Positions 33,147-40,675 of a stretch of 64,000 bases of DNA are shown here, piece after piece. Source of the DNA: an uncultured Prevotellaceae bacterium (GTDB lineage: Bacteria; Bacteroidota; Bacteroidia; Bacteroidales; Bacteroidaceae); assembly GCA_947167515.1 (NCBI GenBank), contig CAMVIM010000012.1:1-64000 (forward strand), read 5' to 3'. The translations under genes and the position numbers were made by a program. Every line of letters starts with the position of its first letter. Positions within the stretch are counted from its first letter, which is position 1. The notes under the pieces are model-generated. The model searched no databases. It worked only from the letters and a program-made list of their open reading frames with translations, and was not told where the DNA came from.

Positions 33147-34205
33147 CTACTGATAGAACCCAGCATACCACTCGGCAAAGGCACGTAAGCCATCACGCAG
33201 CGAGGTGGAAGGCTTGAAGCCATAGTCACGCTCCAGAGCAGAAGTGTCAGCGTATGTGGTGGGCACATCGCCTGGCTGCATGGGCACGAGTTGCTTGTGG
33301 GCGTCGAAGTCATAATCTTCGGGCAATACTTTAGCGCGGATAAGTTCCTGCTGCAGAATATCCACAAAGTTCAGCAAGTTTTCGGGACTGTTGTTGCCGA
33401 TGTTATAGACAGCGTATGGTGGCAACGGCAGCCCATCTTCCCCTTGTTTCTTTTCAGGCGCACCCTGCATGATGCGCACCACACCCTCCACGATGTCATC
33501 CACAAAGGTGAAGTCGCGCATGCAGTTTCCGTAGTTGAAAATCTGGATGGTATCGCCCTTCACCAGCTTGTTCGTAAAACCAAAGTATGCCATATCGGGA
33601 CGACCTGCAGGGCCATACACAGTGAAGAAGCGGAGTCCTGTCGAAGGGATATTGTAGAGTTTGCTGTAGGCATGAGCCATCAGTTCGTTGCTTTTTTTCG
33701 TGGCTGCATAGAGACTCACGGGGTTATCCACCTTGTCGTCAGTCGAATAAGGCACTTTCTTGTTAGAGCCATACACGCTCGACGAACTGGCATACACCAG
33801 ATGCTCCACGGGATAATGGCGGCAAGCCTCCAGGATGTTGTAGAAGCCAATCAGGTTGGATTGGATGTAAGCATCGGGATTGGTGATGCTGTAGCGCACA
33901 CCTGCCTGAGCAGCAAGATTCACCACCACGGCAGGCTTGTACTGCTCAAAGATGCCGTCAATCGTAGCTTTGTCAGCAATATCTCCCTTAATGAACACAT
34001 ACTCGACATCGGCAGGTTTGGCCTTGTCCAACTCCCGCAGACGATACTCTTTCAGACTCACATCGTAGTAGTCGTTCACATTGTCAATGCACACGATGGT
34101 GGCACCCTTCACATCCTTGAAAAGACGCTTCACGAGATTGGAACCGATGAAGCCAGCAGAACCTGTCACGAATAGCGTCTTATTATTTATGTCTATCTTT
34201 TGCAT
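33147..34205 (-). CDS. NAD-dependent epimerase, UDP-glucuronate 4-epimerase type
   Basis: A 352-residue extended short-chain dehydrogenase. The NAD loop is 'LFVTGSAGFIGSNLVKRLF', the catalytic Tyr/Lys are in 'PVSLYAATKKSNELMAHAY', and 'STGLRFFTVYGPAGRPDMAYFGFTNKLVKGDTI' is the segment typical of UDP-glucuronate 4-epimerases (CapI/GAE type), distinct from GalE. It interconverts UDP-glucuronate and UDP-galacturonate. It is the third gene of an operon after a GHMP kinase that looks like galacturonokinase and a nucleotidyltransferase, so together they could turn free galacturonate into UDP-sugars. Confidence 0.88.
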   Translation of the reverse strand: MQKIDINNKTLFVTGSAGFIGSNLVKRLFKDVKGATIVCIDNVNDYYDVSLKEYRLRELDKAKPADVEYVFIKGDIADKATIDGIFEQYKPAVVVNLAAQAGVRYSITNPDAYIQSNLIGFYNILEACRHYPVEHLVYASSSSVYGSNKKVPYSTDDKVDNPVSLYAATKKSNELMAHAYSKLYNIPSTGLRFFTVYGPAGRPDMAYFGFTNKLVKGDTIQIFNYGNCMRDFTFVDDIVEGVVRIMQGAPEKKQGEDGLPLPPYAVYNIGNNSPENLLNFVDILQQELIRAKVLPEDYDFDAHKQLVPMQPGDVPTTYADTSALERDYGFKPSTSLRDGLRAFAEWYAGFYQ

Positions 34206-34257
34206 ATTTTTATTTCTTATTGATTCGTAATTATTTATAAACGCCTTTTAAGTTTAC

Positions 34258-34992
34258 TTACTTCCCAAACTTCTCCACCGCTTCATAATACGTGTCGAGG
34301 CTGCCGATGTCGAATCTTCCAGCCGACATCTTCCACGCATGCACCTCCGTGTTCTCCACCATGAAGTGCGCCAGATTGCCAGGAGCATCCTTACCGCAAC
34401 CGTTCTCCACCGAGTGGCGGATGAGGTCGAGGTCTTTCTTCACATATATATAAAAAGGAGGCACTGCCCAATGCGACTTAGGCACCTGCGGCTTCTCTTC
34501 CATTCCCAGCACCTTCATGTCTGCGTCGAGTTCCACCACACCCGTCCGTTGCAGTTTCTCCACTTCTGGCTGCTCATGACACATGATGCACGACGTGCCC
34601 TTCTGCTTGGCAAAATCGACAAACTCCTGAAACGAGAAGAACAGCAGGTTGTCGGCAGCCACCACCAGCATGTCATCGTTCACGTTCAACTTCTCCATTG
34701 CAAACAGCAGGTCGCACACAGCCCCCAGACGCGTATCGTTCGTTTCCGTCCCGTCATCCACGATGGTGATGGGTTTCGTGTAGTGCAGTCCCTCCTTCCA
34801 CTCCTCAAAGATGGGAGCAAACTTATGGTTCGTGATGACGATATGCTCGTCAATATCTGGAATCTTATCTATATCATCCAGCATCCTGCCGAGGATGGTA
34901 CTCTGCCCTATCTTCAGCAAGGGCTTCGGAAAGTTCTTGGTCAACTCTCCCAGTCGGGTGGCGTAACCCGCTGCAATCACTATATTCTTCAT
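34258..34992 (-). CDS. Sugar-1-phosphate nucleotidyltransferase
   Basis: A 244-residue GT-A-type nucleotidyltransferase: 'NIVIAAGYATRLGELTKNFPKPLLKIGQSTILGRMLDDI' holds the signature G-x-x-T/A-R-L and the Lys of PKPLL, and 'MLVVAADNLLFF' is the metal-binding Asp segment. It should transfer a nucleoside monophosphate to a sugar 1-phosphate. Its position between a GHMP sugar kinase and a UDP-uronate epimerase suggests uridylyl transfer to galacturonate-1-phosphate or a similar sugar; the base is not determined by visible motifs. It lies 52 bases from the epimerase and 34 from the kinase. Confidence 0.85.
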   Translation of the reverse strand: MKNIVIAAGYATRLGELTKNFPKPLLKIGQSTILGRMLDDIDKIPDIDEHIVITNHKFAPIFEEWKEGLHYTKPITIVDDGTETNDTRLGAVCDLLFAMEKLNVNDDMLVVAADNLLFFSFQEFVDFAKQKGTSCIMCHEQPEVEKLQRTGVVELDADMKVLGMEEKPQVPKSHWAVPPFYIYVKKDLDLIRHSVENGCGKDAPGNLAHFMVENTEVHAWKMSAGRFDIGSLDTYYEAVEKFGK

Positions 34993-35026
34993 ATCACACT
35001 GAAATAATGTTTATACCGCACAGACC

Positions 35027-36166
35027 TCACACAAACCTCGCCCCATCATCAGGCTTCACCCAGAACACCTTGAAGGTCTTCTCATATTCTGGAAACTGTT
35101 CCAGATACCTTGCGGTCAGTTCCTTCTCAATCTGCTCCTTGTAGGCAGGATCGACGATGGCGATGCAGGCTCCCTTGAAGCCGGCACCACTGAAACGTCC
35201 GCCCCACACGCCAGGCAGGGAGCGCATAATCTCATAGATGGCAATCAGTTCGGGACTTCCGCACTCATAATTGTGGATGCTCGATTCGCACGAGTCGAAG
35301 CTCAACTTTCCGAACAGCTTCAAGTTACCCGTCTCCCAAGCCGTCACACCCTGACGCACCCTTCGGTACTCCGAGTAGAAATGCTCGGCGCGACGTGCAA
35401 AACGGGCAGGCATCGCTATGCGGGTCTTGTCAAACGTGGCTTTCGGAATATCGCGCAGGAAAGTCTTGTCAAACGTCTTCAGAGGCTGCTCCGTGTAGGC
35501 CAGCATGTTCCACGCAGCCGTCTTGCACTCATACACACGCAGGTTGTAGTCGCTGTTCACCAACGAGCGCGTCAAGCCCGAAAAGAAGATGCCCAGTTCA
35601 AACTCAGGCATTTCGGGATTCTTCTTGATGATGCGGTAATCGTTCGTGTCGCAATCCAAAAACAGCAGACCATCCTTCTTGCCCAGAGCGATACAGGCCT
35701 GGTCGAGCAAACCATTGTTCAGCCCGATATATTCACGTTCTGCCTCCGACGCGATCTGCACAATCTCAAAAGGTTGCAACGTGAATCCGTTCGCCTTTGC
35801 AAACGCCATCACGTAGGCAATCAGCACAGCAGCCGACGAACTCAAGCCGCCCACAGGCAGGGAACCTTGAATCACGCCTTCAATGCCCCTCTTCAATTCA
35901 AACCTCTTCTTCAGCGCATACTTCGCACCACGGGCATAATCACCCCAATGATGCTCCCTCACCTGCGATGGTGCCGTCACGTCGAAATCGACCAGTCCCT
36001 CGAACGAGCGCGACTCCAGATGCACCTTTCCATCATCACTCACATTAAACCAAAGGTCCACTCCCTTGTCAATCGCAAAGCCTGTCACCAAGCCATGCTG
36101 GTGGTCAACGTGCGCACCCAACGGGCACACACGGTAAGGCGAAAAGATATGATACTGATATTCCAT
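35027..36166 (-). CDS. GHMP sugar kinase, galacturonokinase-like
   Basis: A 379-residue GHMP-superfamily kinase acting on a sugar anomeric hydroxyl. The ATP loop is 'LPVGGLSSSAAVLIAY' (near residue 105). In galactokinase the N-terminal substrate motif is GRxNLIGEHTDY; here it is 'PYRVCPLGAHVDHQHG' (residues 11-26), a form I associate with plant galacturonokinase, as are 'WGDYARGAKYAL', 'EYIGLNNGLLDQACIAL' and 'FSGLTRSLVNSDYNLRVYEC'. The resemblance is from memory. The ATG at 36166 is used; a GTG just before adds one residue. It is first in an operon with a nucleotidyltransferase and UDP-glucuronate 4-epimerase, behind a consensus promoter. Confidence 0.8.
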   Translation of the reverse strand: MEYQYHIFSPYRVCPLGAHVDHQHGLVTGFAIDKGVDLWFNVSDDGKVHLESRSFEGLVDFDVTAPSQVREHHWGDYARGAKYALKKRFELKRGIEGVIQGSLPVGGLSSSAAVLIAYVMAFAKANGFTLQPFEIVQIASEAEREYIGLNNGLLDQACIALGKKDGLLFLDCDTNDYRIIKKNPEMPEFELGIFFSGLTRSLVNSDYNLRVYECKTAAWNMLAYTEQPLKTFDKTFLRDIPKATFDKTRIAMPARFARRAEHFYSEYRRVRQGVTAWETGNLKLFGKLSFDSCESSIHNYECGSPELIAIYEIMRSLPGVWGGRFSGAGFKGACIAIVDPAYKEQIEKELTARYLEQFPEYEKTFKVFWVKPDDGARFV

Positions 36167-36220
36167 CACTAATAATCTATTATCTTTTAATTCTCAATTC
36201 TCAACTTTCTAAAATCGCCA

Positions 36221-36251
36221 CAAAGATAACACATTTCATCTTCTCCCACAA
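36221..36251 (-). promoter_or_regulatory. Promoter of the sugar-kinase operon
   Basis: TTG, 20 bases, then TATCTTTG on the minus strand, 54 bases before the kinase ATG. Confidence 0.7.
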
Positions 36252-36411
36252 GAAAAGGATGGAAAAACCACAAAAACAGCCAAAAGTTCCGAATCTTGCC
36301 ATCGCCTCACTCCTCAAAATGAAGCGGAGCCTTTTCATTCCCCCTCCCCATCATGCGGGCAACGGTTCCCCCCATCGCCAATCGTACAAAATGACCAACC
36401 CCAACCACCCC

Positions 36412-36485
36412 AAAATCGGTGTGACTCACACCCCTACCATAGGTCTGAGTCACACCCCATCCACAGGTGTGACTCAGACCGATTT
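36412..36485. repeat. Palindromic tandem array (array C)
   Basis: Three units with a 24-base period start at 36418, 36442 and 36466. The first holds the perfect dyad GGTGTGACTCACACC. The whole array is also an inverted repeat: it begins AAAATCGGTGTGACTCA and ends TGACTCAGACCGATTTT. It lies in the gene-free interval of nearly 600 bases between the sugar-kinase operon and the DUF3800 remnant. It parallels array A near glyA in form, not in exact sequence. Confidence 0.75.
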
Positions 36486-36584
36486 TGAAGCTACGGGCAA
36501 GTACCATTTGAACAATCTGAACCGCCCCCTCAAGACCACAAAAACCACCGTTTTCACACCCCTTCCCCCTCTACACGCAACGCA

Positions 36585-36722
36585 CACCCGTATCCACCAC
36601 CATCGCGCACCCGTATCCACCACGTTCTTGCACTCGTGTCTTCCTCGCCCTGTCACCCGCATCAACCTCTCACTCTCACCCGTATCAACCTCGGGCTTTC
36701 ACTCGTCATCTCCCTCGAAGTA
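36585..36722. repeat. 23-bp tandem array related to array B (array D)
   Basis: Six units with an exact 23-base period start at 36585, 36608, 36631, 36654, 36677 and 36700. The conserved half is CAC/T-CCG-TATC-ACC, and the other half varies. The first unit matches the complement of the array B unit (7885-7907) in 18 of 23 positions. The period is not a multiple of three, so the open frame across it (36259-36723) is not a gene. Confidence 0.8.
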
Positions 36723-36764
36723 ACGACTGACAGAACCGTGAGATGATGCCTGCGAGAAGCGTGA

Positions 36765-37403
36765 AGACATGGCTACCCGAAAAGGGAGGATGCGGAAGGG
36801 CATCTGAAGCAAGAGTTCTGGGGTGACCAGCAGATAATTCTTCATTCCCGCGATATCCGAAAATGTCAGAATGGATTTGAGGTCTTGTTTGACCTTGATG
36901 TGAAGCATCGCTTTTATGAGACAGTAAATGCTCTGCTCGGGCAAAATGATGTGTACACAATTGTCTGTTGTTCCATCATGAAAGAACCTTACATCCGTCA
37001 GTTCGGAAAATTCAATGACGTTTATGGACAATCGCTTTCGTTTCTTCTTGAGCGTGCCATTTTCTATATAGACAACCAATGTCCACAGGGAGATGGGCGA
37101 ATTGCTGCAATCGTAGAAAGAAGAGGCAAGCGCGAGGACAAAAGTTTGCAAGATTATTACCATCTGTTACTGGCTAAGGGTACTTACTGGGTGACCCCCG
37201 AGCGGATGAAAGAAAGAATGATGTGCTTAGACTTCAAATGGAAAACGGAAGATGTTGCAGGTCTTCAAGTTGCCGACTTAATAGCATACCCTTTGACACG
37301 TCATGTACTGAATCCCGCCGCAGTCAACATGGCTTATGATGTGTTAAGGCCCAACATTTTCACAGTGGATGGAAAGCAGCTGGGACTCAAAATATTTCCA
37401 TAG
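36765..37403 (+). pseudogene. DUF3800 protein gene lacking its 5' end
   Basis: The open frame from 36765 (after a TGA) to 37403 encodes 'EGHLKQEFWGDQQIILHSRDIRK...VLFDLDVKHRFYETVN' and 'GKREDKSLQDYYHLL...AGLQVADLIAYPLTRHVLNP', the middle and end of a DUF3800 protein. The N-terminal part with the conserved 'DESG' Asp-Glu motif is absent, replaced by the edge of repeat array D. The only possible starts are internal (for example TTG 36885). DUF3800 genes are common in mobile and defence regions; this one is a remnant. Confidence 0.65.
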
Positions 37404-37414
37404 AGACAATAAAA

Positions 37415-37440
37415 AGAGTTGCCACGAACCTGACAACTCT
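37415..37440 (+). terminator. Weak hairpin after the DUF3800 remnant
   Basis: AGAGTTG and CAACTCT pair over seven bases with a 12-base loop, 11 bases after the stop codon. No T-run follows. Confidence 0.3.
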
Positions 37441-37473
37441 TCCGATCGGGGACACCCCAATCCCATTTTGTAA

Positions 37474-38019
37474 ATGTTCAACGAAGTACAGGAGGAAATA
37501 CAGGAGAAAGATGCCGAACAGGACATTGTTGACCGGGTTCCTCAACTCAAGCAGTTGAGTGCCGACATTGAGAAGGCAACGACTGCCGTCATCAATGCCA
37601 AGCTATCCTTGGAATCTTCAATCCGCCAAAGCCAGCGTGAAGAAGGAGTGCTCGGTGCTTCCGTGAATACCATCAGTGGCAAGGTTGACACCATCAATAA
37701 GCACATCGACCATGTTATAGAAGATGCACCCACAAAGTTGAAGGTGTCGGTGAGTGTGTCTGATGATGACTGGCAAAAGATGCAAGGACACCATACACAA
37801 TGGCTGGGAGAGGAGAAACAGATGCTTGTAGACCAACACAAACAGCAGGAAGTACTATGGCTAAAACAGAGCCAACGGCTTACTGACATTGTGAAGAATA
37901 ACGAGGGCGTATGGATTTCCACAAAACTGTTCTACATTGTCGGCTCACTATCCCTTCTATCAATCATAACGATTGCAATAGAGATAGCATTCTATGTGTA
38001 TTTCCACTGGATCCAATGA
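37474..38019 (+). CDS. Coiled-coil protein with a C-terminal membrane anchor, unknown function
   Basis: A 181-residue protein. Residues 1-60 and 110-145 look like long amphipathic helices or coiled coils (Glu, Gln, Lys, Asp rich), and the last 30 residues form one transmembrane helix (TKLFYIVGSLSLLSIITIAIEIAFYVYFHW), making it a tail-anchored type of protein. No enzymatic motif is seen. Similar small coiled-coil membrane proteins occur near mobilisation genes in Bacteroidota, but there is no relaxase here. It starts 70 bases after the DUF3800 remnant in the same direction and may belong to the same vanished element. Confidence 0.55.
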   Translation: MFNEVQEEIQEKDAEQDIVDRVPQLKQLSADIEKATTAVINAKLSLESSIRQSQREEGVLGASVNTISGKVDTINKHIDHVIEDAPTKLKVSVSVSDDDWQKMQGHHTQWLGEEKQMLVDQHKQQEVLWLKQSQRLTDIVKNNEGVWISTKLFYIVGSLSLLSIITIAIEIAFYVYFHWIQ

Positions 38020-38054
38020 CATAAACGCCAAGCACACCCTCCTATAACTGAGCA

Positions 38055-38087
38055 GCCCCACCACATCGTCACGACGCAGTGGGGCTT
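38055..38087 (+). terminator. Probable terminator of the coiled-coil gene
   Basis: AGCCCCAC and GTGGGGCT pair over eight bases with a 17-base loop, 35 bases after the stop codon; only TTTG follows. Confidence 0.45.
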
Positions 38088-38155
38088 TGATGCCAATAAG
38101 ACTTGAACAAAAAAAATACTTTGTTAATCTCGCTCGTTATGGGCTAATTATTAGA

Positions 38156-39526
38156 CTACTCAAACCACTTCTGCTTGTAGTGAGGGATGCAGATGCTGCC
38201 AGGCTCCTCACCATCAGCCCGTTCAATGATGAGATGGTGAGTGGCTATCATATAGTAGATGATATAGGCATGCAGCTGCCCGTGGCCGTCAGTCCAAAGG
38301 AGGATAATCCGTCTGTCTTCGTCGGTGTCATCGTCTGTCCATGCTTGATAGTTCACAATATTATCGATGGACTTGCGAATGCGTTGGTGAAGTGAGGCAA
38401 AATCTTTCTCTGATGATGGCGCGCGAACAAGACTGGCTCGGGTGGGACAGCGACTGTCTATGCCCGTCCACCAAATATGCCCTTCGTGGTCGTTGCTAAG
38501 GAAGAGTGTGTCGATAACCTCCGCACCAGCCTGTGACTGTAAGTTCGAAATTTCTTTCTCCATCAGTTGGACGAGTTTGGTGGGATGGCCTGTTGCGTTA
38601 TGAATGGTTCTTTCTGCCCCTGTCAGATGGTCAATAAGTCTTGTGAAACCAGGCACAACCTCACCAGGCTGGTCGGAGCGTGCTATCACGCGGACAAGGC
38701 AAAAATGCCCGTGATAAAGACCTGCCAAGTATAGGTGGAAAGCTCCGCCTACGATGAACGTGCAGGTGCTGCTCGCCAGATAGACATCACCACGAATCAC
38801 GCGGTTACTCTGGAACAGGGTCACATCGGGATGCTTGCCGTATCGGTTCACTATGTTCAACCATTCTTGCATGTCCTTTTCTGTCGGCGACGGCAGCAAG
38901 ATAATTTGGGCTTTGGTGCGGCTGCGCTCACCAGTAGCCCCCAGCCACCACTCATAGTCTTTTTCGCCATCATACACGAAAACGGTATCAACTACGCGAG
39001 CATCTTTGCGATGAGTGAACTTTTCGTAAATCTGTGTGACAGGAGCAGCCTCTTCTGCTGACAGTCCCTTTGGGCTAAAGCCTACGCCCAGCCCTTTTGC
39101 AGAACTCTTGGTCAGGCTGATGCTGCCAGGACTATTCACGCCGTACTTGAATGTCAGTTTAGAGCGGTTATAGGTCATTAGGAAGTAGGCCGATGTGTCG
39201 CCAGGTTCTGGCTGTAACCGCATGGCAATGCGACCTTCGAACACCTCACCTGCCCTTTCATCGGTCATTTTCCGCAGGTGGGGCAGCTGATCTATATAGG
39301 GTCGGATGCCATTGATGAGCTTTCTCGTAGCCGCCATTGGTCCGTTGTCGATAGCGATTTCGCCACGTGTTGCATGGTTGCGCCCATTGCACTCAATAAC
39401 AAAAGAACCGTCAAGGCAATTCAAGGCCAGATAGTTCATAATGCTGTCAATGGCCTGCTCGGTGGCAGATTGTGCACACAAGCCCATTGGGCAGAGCAGT
39501 AATAGATATAAAACAAAGTGCTTCAT
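38156..39526 (-). CDS. Secreted protein of unknown function in an ECF sigma operon
   Basis: A 456-residue exported protein with a signal peptide (residues 1-18, MKHFVLYLLLLCPMGLCAQ). The rest is a soluble mixed sequence of two similar halves: 'ARVVDTVFVYDGEKDYEWWLGATGERSRTKAQIILLPSPTEKDMQEW' around residue 190 and 'AEVIDTLFLSNDHEGHIWWTGIDSRCPTRASLVRAPSSEKDFASL' around residue 345 align, so there is an internal duplication with 'IDT-x-F...W(W/L)G/TG...SPxEKD'. The family is not recognised. It is the last gene of an operon after an ECF sigma factor and an anti-sigma-like protein (gap of eight bases), so it is probably part of that regulon. Confidence 0.6.
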   Translation of the reverse strand: MKHFVLYLLLLCPMGLCAQSATEQAIDSIMNYLALNCLDGSFVIECNGRNHATRGEIAIDNGPMAATRKLINGIRPYIDQLPHLRKMTDERAGEVFEGRIAMRLQPEPGDTSAYFLMTYNRSKLTFKYGVNSPGSISLTKSSAKGLGVGFSPKGLSAEEAAPVTQIYEKFTHRKDARVVDTVFVYDGEKDYEWWLGATGERSRTKAQIILLPSPTEKDMQEWLNIVNRYGKHPDVTLFQSNRVIRGDVYLASSTCTFIVGGAFHLYLAGLYHGHFCLVRVIARSDQPGEVVPGFTRLIDHLTGAERTIHNATGHPTKLVQLMEKEISNLQSQAGAEVIDTLFLSNDHEGHIWWTGIDSRCPTRASLVRAPSSEKDFASLHQRIRKSIDNIVNYQAWTDDDTDEDRRIILLWTDGHGQLHAYIIYYMIATHHLIIERADGEEPGSICIPHYKQKWFE

Positions 39527-39534
39527 ATAGCGTC

Positions 39535-40059
39535 TTATTGATTTTCAAATTCGTTAATCATGGCTGTCAATTCACAATCCATAGCGGCCATTTCGCAGTC
39601 AATACACACATCGGCTTCGGCCTCTGCAAGGGGAACATCCTCTACGCTTGCAACGACATTTGTCTTAGTCTTGGGCGTTGGTTTCTTTCTTTGAGTGGGA
39701 CGCAGATTCACCTCTGCTATTTTAGGCTGTTCTTTTTCTGGTTCTGCTTCTGGCTCCACAGGCTTGGGGACTTCTACTTTTGCTACAACATTCGATGGTT
39801 CTTCCTTCTCTTCTGGAATCATCGTTTCCACAAGAAAGAAGATGCATGCAATAGCGGCGGCTGCACTCATAGCACGAAGAATCCATAACTGCACTGCTTT
39901 GACCCTTGGGGCAGAGACCTTCTCCATTGTAGAAATCCGCTCCATCACCCGGTCCTCTATCTCCTTGGGGAGTTCAATCATAGGGCGTCGTTCCTTCCTT
40001 CGGTGCATGAGCTGACGGAGTGCATCGTCTTTGGGTTTTATGTAATTTGATGTTTTCAT
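39535..40059 (-). CDS. Anti-sigma-like single-pass membrane protein
   Basis: A 174-residue protein with a cytoplasmic N-terminal part (1-55, with helical 'ELPKEIEDRVMERI'), one transmembrane helix (about 58-79, LWILRAMSAAAAIACIFFLVETM) and a periplasmic Pro/Glu/Lys-rich stretch (85-140), ending in 'VCIDCEMAAMDCELTAM' with three Cys. It overlaps the sigma factor gene by four bases (ATGA). Size, topology and gene order fit an anti-sigma factor that holds the ECF sigma at the membrane, but no zinc-binding anti-sigma motif is visible, so the role is inferred from context. Confidence 0.65.
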   Translation of the reverse strand: MKTSNYIKPKDDALRQLMHRRKERRPMIELPKEIEDRVMERISTMEKVSAPRVKAVQLWILRAMSAAAAIACIFFLVETMIPEEKEEPSNVVAKVEVPKPVEPEAEPEKEQPKIAEVNLRPTQRKKPTPKTKTNVVASVEDVPLAEAEADVCIDCEMAAMDCELTAMINEFENQ

Positions 40060-40610
40060 CTGTTCTTTTGTAATTCTTTTCTCAGTCTGTTTCTGATTCG
40101 TCGCAGTCGGCTTGCCAGTATGCTGGCCTCGCTGTCGAGTATGTAGGCTATCTCTTTCAGAGGCATATCGTCTTCGTAGTAGAGCCGTAGGAGCATCTGG
40201 TCGTACTCTGGCAACAGGTCGATGGCTTTGTCAAGTCTCTGCATCTGCTCTTCTGTAATGTCAGCCAGCCAATCGTCTGTATCAGCCTCTTCGTCATATT
40301 TCAACAGCCTTTCGTCTTCGTCCCATGAAAGCGTGGGAAGCCGTCGTCGCTTCATTCGTCGAATAGCCTCATGGTATGCTATGCGGTGGAGCCAGGTAGC
40401 AAACGATGCCTTGCTATCATCATACTGACGGAGTGAACGGAATGCATTGATAAAAGTTTCTTGCACAATGTCCTCTGCTTCTTCACGACTGCCTATGACA
40501 CTCTCAATGAAGGCAAGCAATGTGCCTCCATGACGGCGCATCAGGTGGCGGAACTCTTTAGTCTCGCCAGCCAGTATTTGCGCTATGATTGTTGCGTCGT
40601 CGGTCTTCAT
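40056..40610 (-). CDS. ECF-type sigma-70 family RNA polymerase sigma factor
   Basis: A 184-residue ECF sigma factor. Region 2 is 'EAEDIVQETFINAFRSLRQYDDSKASFATWLHRIAYHEAIRRMKRRR' (residues 44-90), and region 4 is 'LPEYDQMLLRLYYEDDMPLKEIAYILDSEASILASRLRRIRNRLRKEL' (130-180); an acidic linker joins them. It recruits RNA polymerase to special promoters. The motif at 40621-40660, just upstream, is shared at identical spacing with the promoter region of the outer-membrane barrel gene (42844-42883), which suggests that this sigma factor drives both. The next gene is anti-sigma-like. Confidence 0.93.
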   Translation of the reverse strand: MKTDDATIIAQILAGETKEFRHLMRRHGGTLLAFIESVIGSREEAEDIVQETFINAFRSLRQYDDSKASFATWLHRIAYHEAIRRMKRRRLPTLSWDEDERLLKYDEEADTDDWLADITEEQMQRLDKAIDLLPEYDQMLLRLYYEDDMPLKEIAYILDSEASILASRLRRIRNRLRKELQKNR

Positions 40611-40620
40611 TGTCAGGGCG

Positions 40621-40660
40621 TTCTACCTACATATAGTCACAAAAGTAAGAAATATGTCGC
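40621..40660 (-). promoter_or_regulatory. Shared ECF-type promoter/operator motif, sigma gene copy
   Basis: The minus strand reads GCGACATATT, 13 bases, ACTATATGT, two bases, GTAGAA, ending ten bases before the sigma ATG. The halves ACATAT and ATATGT form a dyad. The same elements with the same spacing occur at 42844-42883. A regular TACTTTTG -7 box (40640-40647) lies between the halves here but not in the other copy. Confidence 0.65.
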
Positions 40661-40675
40661 ACCGAGCATACTTTT

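Noticed and set aside
36259-36723. A 154-codon plus-strand frame after the sugar-kinase promoter
   Set aside because: It crosses two tandem arrays with periods of 24 and 23 bases and is His/Pro/Thr-rich; the 23-base period cannot encode a repeated peptide, and there is no promoter.
36699-37163. Minus-strand frame of 154 codons
   Set aside because: Antisense to the recognisable DUF3800 coding sequence.
37436-37446. Possible sequencing-adapter remnant (CTCTTCCGATC)
   Set aside because: Only 11 bases match the end of a common adapter and the flanks do not continue it; chance is sufficient.
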